Assembly: GCF_009208565.1 (NCBI RefSeq)
Contig: NZ_WFLK01000002.1
Span: 496,001 to 560,000, forward strand
Source of the DNA: Janthinobacterium aquaticum
Lineage (GTDB): Bacteria > Pseudomonadota > Gammaproteobacteria > Burkholderiales > Burkholderiaceae_D
Reading direction: 5' to 3'
Length of the DNA stretch: 64,000 bases
The notes below the pieces were generated by a model. The model did no database searches and had not been told where the DNA came from. It saw only the letters and a program-made list of their open reading frames with translations. The position numbers were made by a program, and so were the translations under genes. Numbering within the stretch: position 1 is the first letter of the stretch; each line of letters begins with the position of its first letter. Shown in pieces: positions 17,429 through 26,487 of the stretch.

Positions 17429-18304
17429 ATGTCTGTCCATACGATTTCCGATCCGCTCGCGCATCGGCGCCGGCGCGCTGCGCTGTGGTTTTTGCTGCCA
17501 GCATGCACCATGTTTGGCGTGTACGTCATCTACCCGATCTTCAGCAGCATCTGGCTCAGTTTTTACGACTGGGACGGCGTCGGCGCCAGAACTTTTGTCG
17601 GCCTGGCCAACTACCGCGAACTGCTCGACTCCGAGACGTTCTACACGGCGCTGAAAAACAATCTGCTGTGGCTGTTCCTGTTCATGCTGGCGCCGCCGCT
17701 GGGGCTGCTCTTTGCGCTGTACCTGAACCAGAGCGTGCGTGGTATTCGCCTCGTCAAGTCGCTGTTCTTTGCGCCCTTTGTGGTCTCGGGCGTGGTGATC
17801 GGCCTGGTCTTCAGCTGGTTCTACGATCCGTCTTTCGGCCTGCTCAAGCTGATGGTCGGGCACGGCATTCCCGTGCTCGGTGATGAAAACATGGCGACCT
17901 TCGGCATTATTGCCGCCGCGCTGTGGCCACAGATTCCGTTTTGCATGATTTTGTTCCTGACCGGACTGACCAGCCTCAATCCTGAAATCATCGAGGCAGG
18001 GCGCCTGGAAGGGGCCAAAGGCTGGCAGTTGCTGCGCCATGTTGTCCTGCCGCAGCTGAACTCGGTGTCCTTTATGGCCGTCACGCTGACGGTGGTGGGG
18101 GCCTTGCGCAGCTTCGACCTGATTGCCGTGATGACCGGCGGCGGCCCGTTCGACAGCTCGACCGTGCTGGCTTACTTCATGTACGACCAGGCCATCAAGT
18201 ACTTCCGTTTCGGCTATTCGGCCGCCATTGCCGTCGTGCTGTTCCTGTGCATGCTGGTGTTTATCGCTTACCAACTGCGGCGCCTGTTGCGCTCAGAGAA
18301 ATGA
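17429..18304 (+). CDS. Sugar ABC transporter permease, MalF-type
   Basis: 291 aa with about six TM helices; the first is ALWFLLPACTMFGVYVIYPI. The EAA loop that contacts the ATPase is EAGRLEGAKGWQLLRHVVLP (about residues 190-209). Start at 17429 gives the normal short cytoplasmic tail; the ribosome site is weak, so coupling to the upstream gene may matter. Pairs with the following permease as a CUT1 heterodimer. Confidence 0.9.
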   Translation: MSVHTISDPLAHRRRRAALWFLLPACTMFGVYVIYPIFSSIWLSFYDWDGVGARTFVGLANYRELLDSETFYTALKNNLLWLFLFMLAPPLGLLFALYLNQSVRGIRLVKSLFFAPFVVSGVVIGLVFSWFYDPSFGLLKLMVGHGIPVLGDENMATFGIIAAALWPQIPFCMILFLTGLTSLNPEIIEAGRLEGAKGWQLLRHVVLPQLNSVSFMAVTLTVVGALRSFDLIAVMTGGGPFDSSTVLAYFMYDQAIKYFRFGYSAAIAVVLFLCMLVFIAYQLRRLLRSEK

Positions 18305-18317
18305 TCGGGGAGTAATC

Positions 18318-19169
18318 ATGTATCCAATGCCTGTAGAAAAATGGCGCCCCGGCTTTCGCTGGATCTATCGCTGCTCGCTGCCGCTGGCGCTGCTGGTGTG
18401 GCTACTGCCCTTGCTGGCGGTGATGCTGACGTCGGTGCGCTCGTCGGCCGAACTGGTGCAGGGCAATTACTGGGGCTGGCCGCGCGACTTTGCCGCGCTG
18501 GAAAACTACCGCACCGTGCTGATGGACTCGCCCATGCTCCATTACGCCTGGAACAGCTGCCTGATCACGATACCCTCGGTGCTGGGCGCCATCGTGCTGT
18601 CGGCCATGGCCGGCTTTGCGCTGGCGACCTATCCGTTTCGCGGCAATGCGCTGGTGCTGGCCACGTTTGTGGCGGGCAACTTCGTGCCGATCCAGATCCT
18701 GATGATCCCGGTGCGCGAACTGACCTTGCAGCTGGGGCTGTTCAACAGCGTCAGCGGCCTGATCCTGTTTCATCTGTCGTTCCAGACCGGCTTTTGCACG
18801 CTGTTCCTGCGCAACTTCATCAAGGAGCTCCCCTACGAGCTGATCGAGGCGGCGCGGGTCGAAGGCGCCAGCGAATGGCAGCTGTTCTACAAGGTGGTGC
18901 TGCCGCTGATTCGCCCGGCGCTCGCTGCGCTGGCGGTGCTGGTGTTTACCTTTGTCTGGAACGACTACTTCTGGGCCTTGTGCCTGACCCAGGGCGATAG
19001 CGCCGCACCGCTGACGGTGGGCGTGGCAGGACTGAAAGGGCAGTGGACCACGGCCTGGAACCTGGTCTCGGCCGGCTCCCTGCTGGCGGCGCTGCCATCG
19101 GTACTGATCTTTTTCGCCATGCAAAAACACTTCGTGGCCGGCCTGACCTTTGGTGCCACCAAAGGCTGA
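18318..19169 (+). CDS. Sugar ABC transporter permease, MalG-type
   Basis: 283 aa with six TM helices and the EAA loop EAARVEGASEWQLFYKVVLP (about residues 176-195). The start at 18318 is fixed by GGGGAGT a few bases upstream, and it lies 13 nt after the MalF-type gene. The C-terminus QKHFVAGLTFGATKG is the usual end of MalG-type proteins. Confidence 0.9.
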   Translation: MYPMPVEKWRPGFRWIYRCSLPLALLVWLLPLLAVMLTSVRSSAELVQGNYWGWPRDFAALENYRTVLMDSPMLHYAWNSCLITIPSVLGAIVLSAMAGFALATYPFRGNALVLATFVAGNFVPIQILMIPVRELTLQLGLFNSVSGLILFHLSFQTGFCTLFLRNFIKELPYELIEAARVEGASEWQLFYKVVLPLIRPALAALAVLVFTFVWNDYFWALCLTQGDSAAPLTVGVAGLKGQWTTAWNLVSAGSLLAALPSVLIFFAMQKHFVAGLTFGATKG

Positions 19170-19197
19170 CGCCACCTTTACAACGACAAGGAAAATC

Positions 19198-21180
19198 ATG
19201 AAAATTGGTGTTGACTACTATCCGGAACACTGGGACCCGGCCATCTGGGAACAGGATGCGCAGCAGATGCAGGCGGCCGGCATTACCATCGTGCGCCTGG
19301 CCGAATTCGCCTGGTCGCGCCTGGAGCCGACCGAAGGCCAGTTCGATTTTGCCTGGCTGGACCGGGCCATCGAGACACTGGCCCGTTACGGCCACAAGGT
19401 GGTGATCGGCACGCCGACGGCCACGCCACCGAACTGGCTGGTGGAAAAGTGCCCGGACGTGCTTCCCCTGAATCACCAGCGCCAGCCGATGTATCCGGGG
19501 GTGCGCCTGCACCGCTGCTACAACAGCCCGTCGCTGCGGCGCTATACCGAGCTGATCGTCGAGAGGTTGACGCGCCATTTCGGCCAGAATCCGCATGTGA
19601 TCGGCTGGCAGACCGACAATGAAATGATCGGCCACGAAAGCCATAGCGATGGCGCGACCGAAGACTTCCGCGCCTGGCTCAAGCAGCGCTACGGCGACCT
19701 GGCCACGCTCAACGCCGCCTGGGGCACGGTGGTGTGGAGCGGCGAATACAGCGCCTGGTCGCAGGTGAAAACGCCGCTGGGCGGCTCGCCGCACCAGAAT
19801 CCGTCGTTCCTGCTCGACTTCCAGCGCTTCTGCTCGGACTCGACGGCGGACTTCAACCGTTTCCAGGCTGGCCTGATCCGCGCCAACTGTCCGCACCAGT
19901 TCATTACCCATAATCTGTGGGGCTATCCGGTCATCAATGACTACTATGACCTGTTCGACAGCATGGATTTTGTTTCGGTCGACTATTATCCAAGCACCGA
20001 CCTGAACAGCGACGCCAAGGCCAATATCTACCATGGCGCGCTGACGCTGGACCTGACGCGCGGCGTCAAGCGCGCCAATTTCTGGGTGATGGAGCAATTG
20101 AGCGGCACGCCAGGCTGCTGGCATGCGATGTCGCGCACGCCGCAGCCTGGCATGATCCGCGCGCGCGCCTGGCAAAGCATCGCCCGCGGCGCCGACACCA
20201 TCGTGCATTTCCGCTGGCGCTCGGCGCGCATCGGCGCCGAACAGTTCTGGCACGGCCTGCTCGATCACCATGGCGAACCGGGTCGCCGCTTCGAGGAGTT
20301 CTGCGGCTTCAGCGCCGAAGTGCAGCGCCTGGCGCCGCTGATCGACGGCTCGACCGTGCACAACGAGGTGGCGCTGCTGTTCTCGCACGAGCAACTGAAC
20401 GCCCTGCGCATCCAGCCGCAGTCGGATGGCTTCGACTACCTGGCCAACTTCAAGCGGCTGCACCGCGGCTTTGTCGAGAAGGGCATCGGTACCGATGTGA
20501 TCAACTGGCGTGCCGACTTCCAGCACTATCGCCTGGTGGTGGCGCCTTACCTGTTCCTGCTCGACCAGGATGTGGCCGACAAGCTGGAACAGTATGTGGC
20601 GGCCGGCGGCACCGTGCTGCTGACTACCCGCAGCGGCGTAAAAGACATGCGCAACGTCTGCCAGCCGGCGCGCCTGCCGGGCCTGCTGGCGGAACTGGCT
20701 GGCGTCGAGGTCGATGAATATGACCCGGTCGGGCGCGATCTGCAGCAGCTCGATTTCGGCCAGGCGGGCCAGTACCTGTGCGACCAGTGGTGCGATGTGC
20801 TCACGCCTACCACGGCCAGCGTGGTGGCCAGCTATGCCAGCGACTACTTTGCCGGCCGCGCAGCAGTTACGCGCAACAGTTTTGGCCAGGGTACGGCCTA
20901 CTACCTGGGCACGGTGCTGGAAGACGAGGCTTACGCCATGCTGCTTGGGCGCATCGTGCGCGAGCTGGGCATCGCCCATGTGCCGGACCTGCCGCCCGGA
21001 GTGGAATTGTCGGTACGCAGCGGCCCGGCCGGCAAGCTGCTGTTTGTCATCAACCTCAACAAGGAAGCGCAGCAGGTGACGCTGACGCAGCAGCAGTACA
21101 CCAGCGCGCTTGACGGCAGGCAGTACGCGCAGACCATCGCGCTGCCGGCGATGGGCGTGGAGGTGTTGCGGCTGGCGTAA
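19198..21180 (+). CDS. Beta-galactosidase, GH42 family
   Basis: 660 aa, full length for GH42. The N-terminal TIM barrel starts IGVDYYPEHWDPAIWEQD. The acid/base is Glu142 in WQTDNEMIGH and the nucleophile Glu299 in FWVMEQLSG. A trimerisation (flavodoxin-like) domain follows at about 390-590 and a small C-terminal beta domain ends the protein. No signal peptide, so it cleaves imported beta-D-galactosides in the cytoplasm. Start at 19198 follows AAGGAAAA, 28 nt after the last permease, making it the last gene of the LacI-controlled operon. It could act on galactan-derived oligosaccharides rather than lactose. Confidence 0.92.
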   Translation: MKIGVDYYPEHWDPAIWEQDAQQMQAAGITIVRLAEFAWSRLEPTEGQFDFAWLDRAIETLARYGHKVVIGTPTATPPNWLVEKCPDVLPLNHQRQPMYPGVRLHRCYNSPSLRRYTELIVERLTRHFGQNPHVIGWQTDNEMIGHESHSDGATEDFRAWLKQRYGDLATLNAAWGTVVWSGEYSAWSQVKTPLGGSPHQNPSFLLDFQRFCSDSTADFNRFQAGLIRANCPHQFITHNLWGYPVINDYYDLFDSMDFVSVDYYPSTDLNSDAKANIYHGALTLDLTRGVKRANFWVMEQLSGTPGCWHAMSRTPQPGMIRARAWQSIARGADTIVHFRWRSARIGAEQFWHGLLDHHGEPGRRFEEFCGFSAEVQRLAPLIDGSTVHNEVALLFSHEQLNALRIQPQSDGFDYLANFKRLHRGFVEKGIGTDVINWRADFQHYRLVVAPYLFLLDQDVADKLEQYVAAGGTVLLTTRSGVKDMRNVCQPARLPGLLAELAGVEVDEYDPVGRDLQQLDFGQAGQYLCDQWCDVLTPTTASVVASYASDYFAGRAAVTRNSFGQGTAYYLGTVLEDEAYAMLLGRIVRELGIAHVPDLPPGVELSVRSGPAGKLLFVINLNKEAQQVTLTQQQYTSALDGRQYAQTIALPAMGVEVLRLA

Positions 21181-21349
21181 TGGCCAGGCAGGCTTGCAGG
21201 GAAAATAATGCGTTTCGCCAAAGCAGGTATAGTGGCCAGGCTGGCAGGGCGCTCACTTGCAAGGTTACTTGCGCGTGTATCGCCGTCCAGCTTGTCACGG
21301 GGCCACCCTGCTGATATTTTTAGCGATCATTATTTTACGATGGCACAGC
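21181..21349 (+). other. Intergenic region downstream of GH42 operon
   Basis: 169 bp. No terminator hairpin with a T-run was found. AT-rich ATATTTTTAGCGATCATTATTTTACGATGG (21314-21342) in an otherwise GC-rich region is the probable promoter of the following gene. Confidence 0.35.
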
Positions 21350-21988
21350 ATGCAGACATCTCTTCCTGACCCACACATGGGCGAGCGCGAATACGCCGAA
21401 AGGCGCCGCCGGCGCCAGCTGGCACTGGCCATGCTGGCCGTCTTGCTGGTGATCGTGGCCGCTTTTGCCGTGCACTGGGTTCAGCGCATGCAATACCGCG
21501 AGGTCAGCAGCGATGCGGTGGTCGAAGGCAGGCTGGTACCGGTGCTGGCGCCGGTTGCCGGCCGCGTGCTGGCGGTTGCTGCCGAGCATGGCGACAGCGT
21601 GCGCGCTGGCCAGGCACTCGTAGAGCTGAAGGGGCCGGTGTCGCATGCCATGGCAGCGGCACCGCAGGCGAGCGTCGTCACCGAGCGCCTGGTACAGGCG
21701 GGACAGCAGGTTGTCGCTGGCGCCAGGCTGATGGTGCTGGCGCCGCTGGCCGACATGTGGGTAGCGGCGCGCTTCGAGCAATCGCAGTTGGGCAGGCTGG
21801 CCAGCGGCCAGCCGGTAACGCTGACTGCCGCTCCATACGGTCGCAAGATACGCTTTCACGGCATGGTGATACACATCGGCCATCAGGCCGCCGAACCAGT
21901 GCGCATTTCGCTCGACGCCAGCGAAGTCGCTGCCCATCCCTTGCAGCCCGGCCTGCCGATGCGCGTCAGCGTCGATACGCGCAGCTAA
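21350..21988 (+). CDS. Orphan HlyD/EmrA-like membrane-fusion protein, short form
   Basis: 212 aa. One N-terminal TM helix (about residues 24-43, LALAMLAVLLVIVAAFAVHW) leads into a lipoyl-like half LVPVLAPVAGRVLAVAAEHG, then a second half and a barrel part (MWVAARFEQSQLGRLASGQ). The long coiled-coil hairpin that normally separates the two lipoyl halves is missing, so the protein is about 150 residues shorter than EmrA. No partner transporter or TolC gene is adjacent. The ribosome site is weak, and Met at 21377 is an alternative start. Either a minimal stand-alone adaptor or a decayed gene kept in frame. Confidence 0.65.
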   Translation: MQTSLPDPHMGEREYAERRRRRQLALAMLAVLLVIVAAFAVHWVQRMQYREVSSDAVVEGRLVPVLAPVAGRVLAVAAEHGDSVRAGQALVELKGPVSHAMAAAPQASVVTERLVQAGQQVVAGARLMVLAPLADMWVAARFEQSQLGRLASGQPVTLTAAPYGRKIRFHGMVIHIGHQAAEPVRISLDASEVAAHPLQPGLPMRVSVDTRS

Positions 21989-21999
21989 AGGCGCATGCG

Positions 22000-22539
22000 C
22001 TAGCTCTGGCTGCCCGTAGCCAGTTTTTCCAGGTAGGCCAGGGTGTCGGGCGCGTTCATGGTCCTGGCCAGCGAGATTGCCGTCATGCGGCGGCTGTCGA
22101 CCGTATCGGCGCGCGCGCCGTGGCGCAGCAGCAGTTCGACGATGGGCAGGCGATTGAACATGGCCGCCATCATCAGCGGCGTCTTGCCGTCCGGGCTTGC
22201 CCCTTCCACATGGGCACGGTGCTGCAGCAGCAGTTCGGCAATCTCCAGATAACCCTTGTAGGCCACGCCGGCCAGCGGCGTCTGGCCCTGGTCGTTGGGC
22301 ACGTTCGGATCGGCGCCCGCTTCGAGCAGCAGGCGCGACGTGGCCAGATGGCCATGGTAGCTGGCCAGCATGATCAGGCTGTCGCCTTTCTCGTTGCGGA
22401 AATTGACCGGCACGCCTTTCGACACCATCAGCGCCAGCTGTTCGGTATCGCCTTCGCGCACCAGCGCAAACAGGCTGCGGATAAATTCCAGCGTCTCGGC
22501 GTCCATTGCCGGTTTCGTTGGTGGGGGAGGTGTGGTCAT
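22000..22539 (-). CDS. Ankyrin-repeat protein
   Basis: 179 aa, cytoplasmic by sequence. After a Pro-rich start it has four to five ankyrin repeats, such as KGDSLIMLASYHGHLATSRLL, GQTPLAGVAYKGYLEIAELL and GKTPLMMAAMFNRLPIVELL. Such repeats bind other proteins; the partner is unknown. It lies 27 nt downstream of sodC on the same strand. Small ankyrin proteins are often found next to catalase or SOD genes, where a role in oxidative defence has been proposed; that link is inference. Confidence 0.85.
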   Translation of the reverse strand: MTTPPPPTKPAMDAETLEFIRSLFALVREGDTEQLALMVSKGVPVNFRNEKGDSLIMLASYHGHLATSRLLLEAGADPNVPNDQGQTPLAGVAYKGYLEIAELLLQHRAHVEGASPDGKTPLMMAAMFNRLPIVELLLRHGARADTVDSRRMTAISLARTMNAPDTLAYLEKLATGSQS

Positions 22540-22566
22540 GTTTTCATTCCTTCATAAAGCGAGGGT

Positions 22567-23079
22567 TTATTTTACGACCCCGCACGCCATGCGCGCGCCG
22601 CCGCCGCCCAGTTTCTCCGGGTGATCGCTGTGGTTGTCGGCGCCCACGTGCACCATCAGGGCGTGGCCCTTGAACTGTTCGGCTTTCAGGCGCGGCGCCA
22701 GCACGGGATAGGTGGCGCGGCCGTCGGCGCCGACGTACAGTGCCGGCAGGTCGCCCTGGTGGCCGCTGTCGTCATACGGGCCCTTGTGGGCACCGGTTTT
22801 GGCCGGGTCCCAGTGGCCGCCGGCGGCGCCGGCCGGTGTCGGCTTGCCATCGGTGACGCTGGCCTCGCACGACGGTTTTTCATGCAAATGAAAGCCGTGC
22901 ACGCCAGGCGGCAGGCCCTGCAGGTCGGGCGTCAGCAGCGCGCCGTAGCCGGTCTGGCTGATGGTGACGGTGCCGGCAGCTTTTTCCACGCCGTTCGGTC
23001 CGACAAAGTTCAGTTCCACCGTTTGTGCCTGCGCAAATTGCGCGCCCAGCATCAATACCATAGGCAACAACATTTTCAT
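22567..23079 (-). CDS. sodC: Periplasmic Cu/Zn superoxide dismutase
   Basis: 170 aa with a signal peptide (KMLLPMVLMLGAQFAQAQ). Copper/zinc ligands are present in GVHGFHLHEKPSCE, GGHWDPAKTGAHKGPYDDSGHQGDL-type spacing, and HALMVHVGADNHSDHP. Two Cys (in PSCEAS and RMACGVV) can form the conserved disulfide, and the catalytic Arg is in ARMACG. Converts superoxide to H2O2 and O2 in the periplasm. Start placed at 23079 because GGGAGAAACGT lies before it and the signal peptide begins there; an upstream in-frame Met would add 14 residues. Confidence 0.93.
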   Translation of the reverse strand: MKMLLPMVLMLGAQFAQAQTVELNFVGPNGVEKAAGTVTISQTGYGALLTPDLQGLPPGVHGFHLHEKPSCEASVTDGKPTPAGAAGGHWDPAKTGAHKGPYDDSGHQGDLPALYVGADGRATYPVLAPRLKAEQFKGHALMVHVGADNHSDHPEKLGGGGARMACGVVK

Positions 23080-23217
23080 ACGTTTCTCCCGGTTGGCAAG
23101 TGTAGAGGTCAGTGCATGCATTGTGCATTCGTCATTGTCGCATTTTAAGCGGAGGTCCAGTGTTCCTTAGGCGCACACGGAGTAAGATGCCGGTATTGAC
23201 CTGGTATGGAGTACGCA

Positions 23218-23880
23218 ATGCGGTTGTTGCTGGTGGAAGATGATCCGATGATCGGCGAGAGCCTGGGCGAAGGCCTGCGTGCCGAGTGCTATGCCGTCGA
23301 CTGGGTGCGCAACGGCCATGACGCCGAGCTGGCGCTGGCCGGCTTCGCCTACGACCTGATGCTGCTCGACCTGGGGCTGCCCGGCAAGCAGGGCATGGAG
23401 GTGCTGCGCGCCACGCGCGCGCGCGGCGGCGATCTGCCGGTATTGATCATTACCGCCCGCGACGGCACGCCGGCCCGCGTCGAAGGGCTTGATGCGGGCG
23501 CCGACGACTATCTGGTCAAGCCCTTCGATCTCGATGAACTGCTGGCGCGCGTGCGGGCCCTGCTGCGCCGCCGTGTCAGCCGCACCCGCTCGGTCATCGT
23601 GCATGGTGCGCTGACGCTGGACCTGGCCAGCCATGAGGCGACGTTCGAAGGCGAACCGGTCAAGCTGCCGCCGCGCGCTTTTGCGCTGCTGCGCATCTTG
23701 CTCGACCATCCTGGCGTGGTGCTGTCGAAGCGCCAGCTCGAAGACAAGCTCTACGCCTGGGACAGCGAGGTGGAAAGCAATACCGTCGATGTGTATATCT
23801 ACCAGCTGCGCAAGAAATTCGGCGCTGACTTCATCAAAACCGTGCGCGGCGTCGGCTACAAACTGCCGCTGGCGCCATGA
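23218..23880 (+). CDS. OmpR-family response regulator (QseB/PmrA-like)
   Basis: 220 aa. Receiver domain with the acidic pair in LLLVEDDPMIGESL, phospho-acceptor Asp51 in DLMLLDLGLPGKQG and Lys in LVKPFDLDELLARV. The C-terminal winged helix ends NTVDVYIYQLRKKFGADFIKT-type. The order and wording are closest to QseB/PmrA regulators. Start at 23218 follows TATGGAG. Its TGA overlaps the ATG of the sensor kinase (23877-23880). Regulated genes are not evident from the neighbourhood. Confidence 0.9.
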   Translation: MRLLLVEDDPMIGESLGEGLRAECYAVDWVRNGHDAELALAGFAYDLMLLDLGLPGKQGMEVLRATRARGGDLPVLIITARDGTPARVEGLDAGADDYLVKPFDLDELLARVRALLRRRVSRTRSVIVHGALTLDLASHEATFEGEPVKLPPRAFALLRILLDHPGVVLSKRQLEDKLYAWDSEVESNTVDVYIYQLRKKFGADFIKTVRGVGYKLPLAP

Positions 23881-25223
23881 AGACCATGCGCGGCCAGCTG
23901 CTGCTGGGGTTGTTGTGCGCCACGCTGCTGTGCGTGCTGGCGGCGGGCGCGTCGCTGTACCGCTCGCTGCTGGAAGAAACCAACGAGCTGGCCGATCTGC
24001 AACTGCGCCAGCTGGCTGCGGCCCTGCCCAACGAATTTGCGCCCGATACCGGCATGGCGCTGGCGCAGGACCCGGAAGAAATGTTCGTGCTGCAGGCCTG
24101 GGACGATGCCGGCCACCAGCAGGTCATCTCGCCCGACAAGCCACAGCTGCCGCGCTATGCGGTATCGGGCTTTGCCGAAGTGACGGTGTTCAAGCAGCGC
24201 TGGCGCCTGTATGGCGAAACGCGGCGCGGACGCTATGTGCAGGTGGCCCAGCCGCTCGAGGTGCGCGACGGTCTGGCCGCCGCCATGGCGCTGCGCGCCG
24301 GCGCGCCGCTGCTGCTGTTTGCGCTGATCCTGGCGCTGCTGATCGTGGTGGTGGTGGCGCGCGTGCTGGCGCCGATGGAGCGCCTGGCCCAGGCGGTGGC
24401 AGGGCGTTCGGCCGATGCGCTGGCGCCGCTGCCGGTACAGGACATGCCGCCCGAGCTGCGCCCGGTGGTGGCGTCCCTCAATGGCCTGATGCACAAGTTC
24501 GATCAGGCGCTGCAAGCCCAGCGCAGCTTCGTGGCCGACGCCGCGCATGAACTGCGCTCGCCGCTGACGGCCTTGAAGCTGCAGTTGCAGCTGGTCGAGC
24601 GGGCCGAGACCGAGGCGGCGCGCAGCGAGGCGCTGCGCAAGCTGCACGAGCGGCTCGACCGCGCCACGCATCTGGTGCGCCAGATGCTCAGTCTGGCGCG
24701 TCATGAGGTGGCGCTGACCGAAGGGCAACTGACGACGGTCGACCTGGGGCAGATGCTCGAAGCGGCGGTGGCCGACCATAGCGCGCTGGCCGACAGCCGC
24801 GCCATCGACCTGGGCGTGGTGGCGCCAGCAAAGGTCAATATTGCAGCCGACCCGGATGCACTGCAGGTGCTGCTCAATAACCTGATCGACAATGCACTGC
24901 GCTACACGCAGCAGGGCGGCACGGTCGACCTGCAGGCGGGCGTGGAAGCGGGGCGCCCGTTGCTGCGCGTGAGCGACAACGGACCCGGCGTGCCGCTGCA
25001 GTACCGCGCGCGCCTGTTCGACCGCTTCTATCGGCCCGACGGCAATGATGCCTGGGGCTGCGGCCTGGGCCTGTCGATCGTGCGCAATATTGCCGACCAG
25101 CATCAGGCGCAGATCGTGCTGGACGCCGCCGACCAAGGCAGCGGCCGTGGCCTGATGGTCACGGTGCTGTTTCCCGTTCCCGCTGCGGCTCCCGAGACTG
25201 CAACGGCCAGCGTCCCGGGTTAG
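23877..25223 (+). CDS. Sensor histidine kinase (QseC-like)
   Basis: 448 aa. TM1 at about residues 6-24 (LLLGLLCATLLCVLAAG), a periplasmic 2CSK-like sensor of about 110 residues, TM2 near 143-162 (LLLFALILALLIVVVVAR), a short HAMP-like linker, and the H-box with His224 in VADAAHELRSPLTA. N box NLIDNALRY, G1 SDNGPGVP and G2 GCGLGLSIV are intact. It phosphorylates the upstream regulator. The signal cannot be inferred; QseC-type sensors respond to metals, polymyxin or catecholamines. Confidence 0.9.
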   Translation: MKTMRGQLLLGLLCATLLCVLAAGASLYRSLLEETNELADLQLRQLAAALPNEFAPDTGMALAQDPEEMFVLQAWDDAGHQQVISPDKPQLPRYAVSGFAEVTVFKQRWRLYGETRRGRYVQVAQPLEVRDGLAAAMALRAGAPLLLFALILALLIVVVVARVLAPMERLAQAVAGRSADALAPLPVQDMPPELRPVVASLNGLMHKFDQALQAQRSFVADAAHELRSPLTALKLQLQLVERAETEAARSEALRKLHERLDRATHLVRQMLSLARHEVALTEGQLTTVDLGQMLEAAVADHSALADSRAIDLGVVAPAKVNIAADPDALQVLLNNLIDNALRYTQQGGTVDLQAGVEAGRPLLRVSDNGPGVPLQYRARLFDRFYRPDGNDAWGCGLGLSIVRNIADQHQAQIVLDAADQGSGRGLMVTVLFPVPAAAPETATASVPG

Positions 25224-25229
25224 GCCACA

Positions 25230-25661
25230 TCAGGCGGCCGGTTTGGCCGGTGCGGCAATCGCACCCAGCAGCTGGCGTACCGCGCCATGCACCATCACGA
25301 TTTCCGGCGCGTCATGCAGCAGCGCATTGTATTTGGTGCGAAACTCCTGGTCGCCCGCTTCGGACGGGCCGATCAGCGCTTCGATAGCGCTGCGGTAGGC
25401 GGTGGCCACTTCGGGCGTGACCGCTTCGGGTTCATCGAGCCGTTCGTCAAGCTGCGCCATCAGGCCCGACAGCTTTTGTAGCCAGGCAAAATGCGGGTGG
25501 TTGGTGACCAGTTGCAGCAGCTCGAGCGGGCTCCCGACGGCGCCGAAATACTGGGTTTCAACATGAATCAGCTGCTTGTGCAGGTCGCGCAGGGCGCGCG
25601 TCAGGGCGTTCAGCTTGGCGCGTTCGGCCTGGTCATTGACGATACTGTCTGGTGTACTCAT
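25230..25661 (-). CDS. Conserved hypothetical protein
   Basis: 143 aa, mostly helical, charged, no signal peptide or TM segment. Notable stretches: LTRALRDLHKQLIHVETQYF near the N-terminus, HPHFAWLQKLSGLMAQLDERL in the middle. I do not recognise a named family, though the HPHFAWL and GSP-LLQL pattern is familiar from unnamed soluble proteins of Proteobacteria. Start at 25661 is supported by CCGGAGC. Convergent with the sensor kinase, separated by 6 nt. Confidence 0.7.
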   Translation of the reverse strand: MSTPDSIVNDQAERAKLNALTRALRDLHKQLIHVETQYFGAVGSPLELLQLVTNHPHFAWLQKLSGLMAQLDERLDEPEAVTPEVATAYRSAIEALIGPSEAGDQEFRTKYNALLHDAPEIVMVHGAVRQLLGAIAAPAKPAA

Positions 25662-25903
25662 GGTTTTGCTCCGGTTCATGGTGATTCCCGCGCAAGGGCG
25701 CGCTGCAGCGAGTGTAGCGTCAATTAGCCGCTGGCGTGACCTATCCTAGGTGCAGTTGGCGGCGCCTACTGGCCTTTCGGCAGGGCGCAGCGCCGTCTGG
25801 CGGCGTTACCATAGAGACAGTGAATCACTTTTGCCGGGCGCGCGGCGCCGGCTTGCATATGAAACAATTATTCAAAGGCCACAGCCAGGAGCCTGAGCCC
25901 GGC
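25662..25903 (+). other. Intergenic region before TMEM175-like gene
   Basis: Carries the divergent starts of the hypothetical gene and the channel gene. TTACCATAGAGACAGTGAATC (25806-25826) may contain a promoter; nothing else recognised. Confidence 0.3.
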
Positions 25904-26476
25904 ATGGACAAGGGGCGCGTGGAAGCCTTCAGCGACGGCGTGATTGCCGTGGCGCTGACCATCATGGTGCTGGCATTGAAGGTGCCGACCGGACCGGACT
26001 GGCACGAGGTACTGGAAATGGCGCCCGTGCTGAGCGCCTACCTGCTCAGTTTTCTGTACGTGGCCATCTACTGGGTCAACCACCACCATGTATTCCAGCT
26101 GGCGCGCCGCGTCAGCCGCCGCATCCTGTGGGCCAATCTGCACCTGATGTTCTGGCTGTGCCTGATTCCGCTGGTCACCGCCTGGGCCGGCAACTACCCG
26201 CTGACGCCGGCGCCGATGGCGCTCTATGGCGTGGTCATGCTGATGTGCGCGATCTCATTTCGCCAGCTGGTACAGGCGCTGGTGAAATGCGAAGGTCCCG
26301 ATTCGCCGCTGGCCCATGCCGTGGGCCGCAGCCGCAAGAAGGAACTGTCGATCGCCCTGTATCTGGTGGCGATCGTGCTGTCGCTGTGGTACGCCCCGCT
26401 GGGCGCTGCCATCTATATCGGCGTTGCGCTGCTGTGGCTGATTCCGCAGCAGCGCAGCGCCCCGTCCACTGACTGA
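25904..26476 (+). CDS. TMEM175-family (DUF1211) potassium-channel-like membrane protein
   Basis: 190 aa, about six TM helices. The family signature is in TM1: VEAFSDGVIAVALTIMVL (residues 5-22), where the F-S-D motif forms the pore of bacterial TMEM175 channels, which work as tetramers and pass K+. Other typical parts are YVAIYWVNHHHVFQLA and LFWLCLIPLVTAW-like helix 3. Start placed at Met 25904 (DKGRVEAFSDG), the usual family start; Met 25859 would add 15 polar residues without a clear ribosome site. Twelve nt before the zinc-finger gene, so likely co-transcribed. Confidence 0.82.
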   Translation: MDKGRVEAFSDGVIAVALTIMVLALKVPTGPDWHEVLEMAPVLSAYLLSFLYVAIYWVNHHHVFQLARRVSRRILWANLHLMFWLCLIPLVTAWAGNYPLTPAPMALYGVVMLMCAISFRQLVQALVKCEGPDSPLAHAVGRSRKKELSIALYLVAIVLSLWYAPLGAAIYIGVALLWLIPQQRSAPSTD

Positions 26477-26487
26477 AGGAGATTGCC

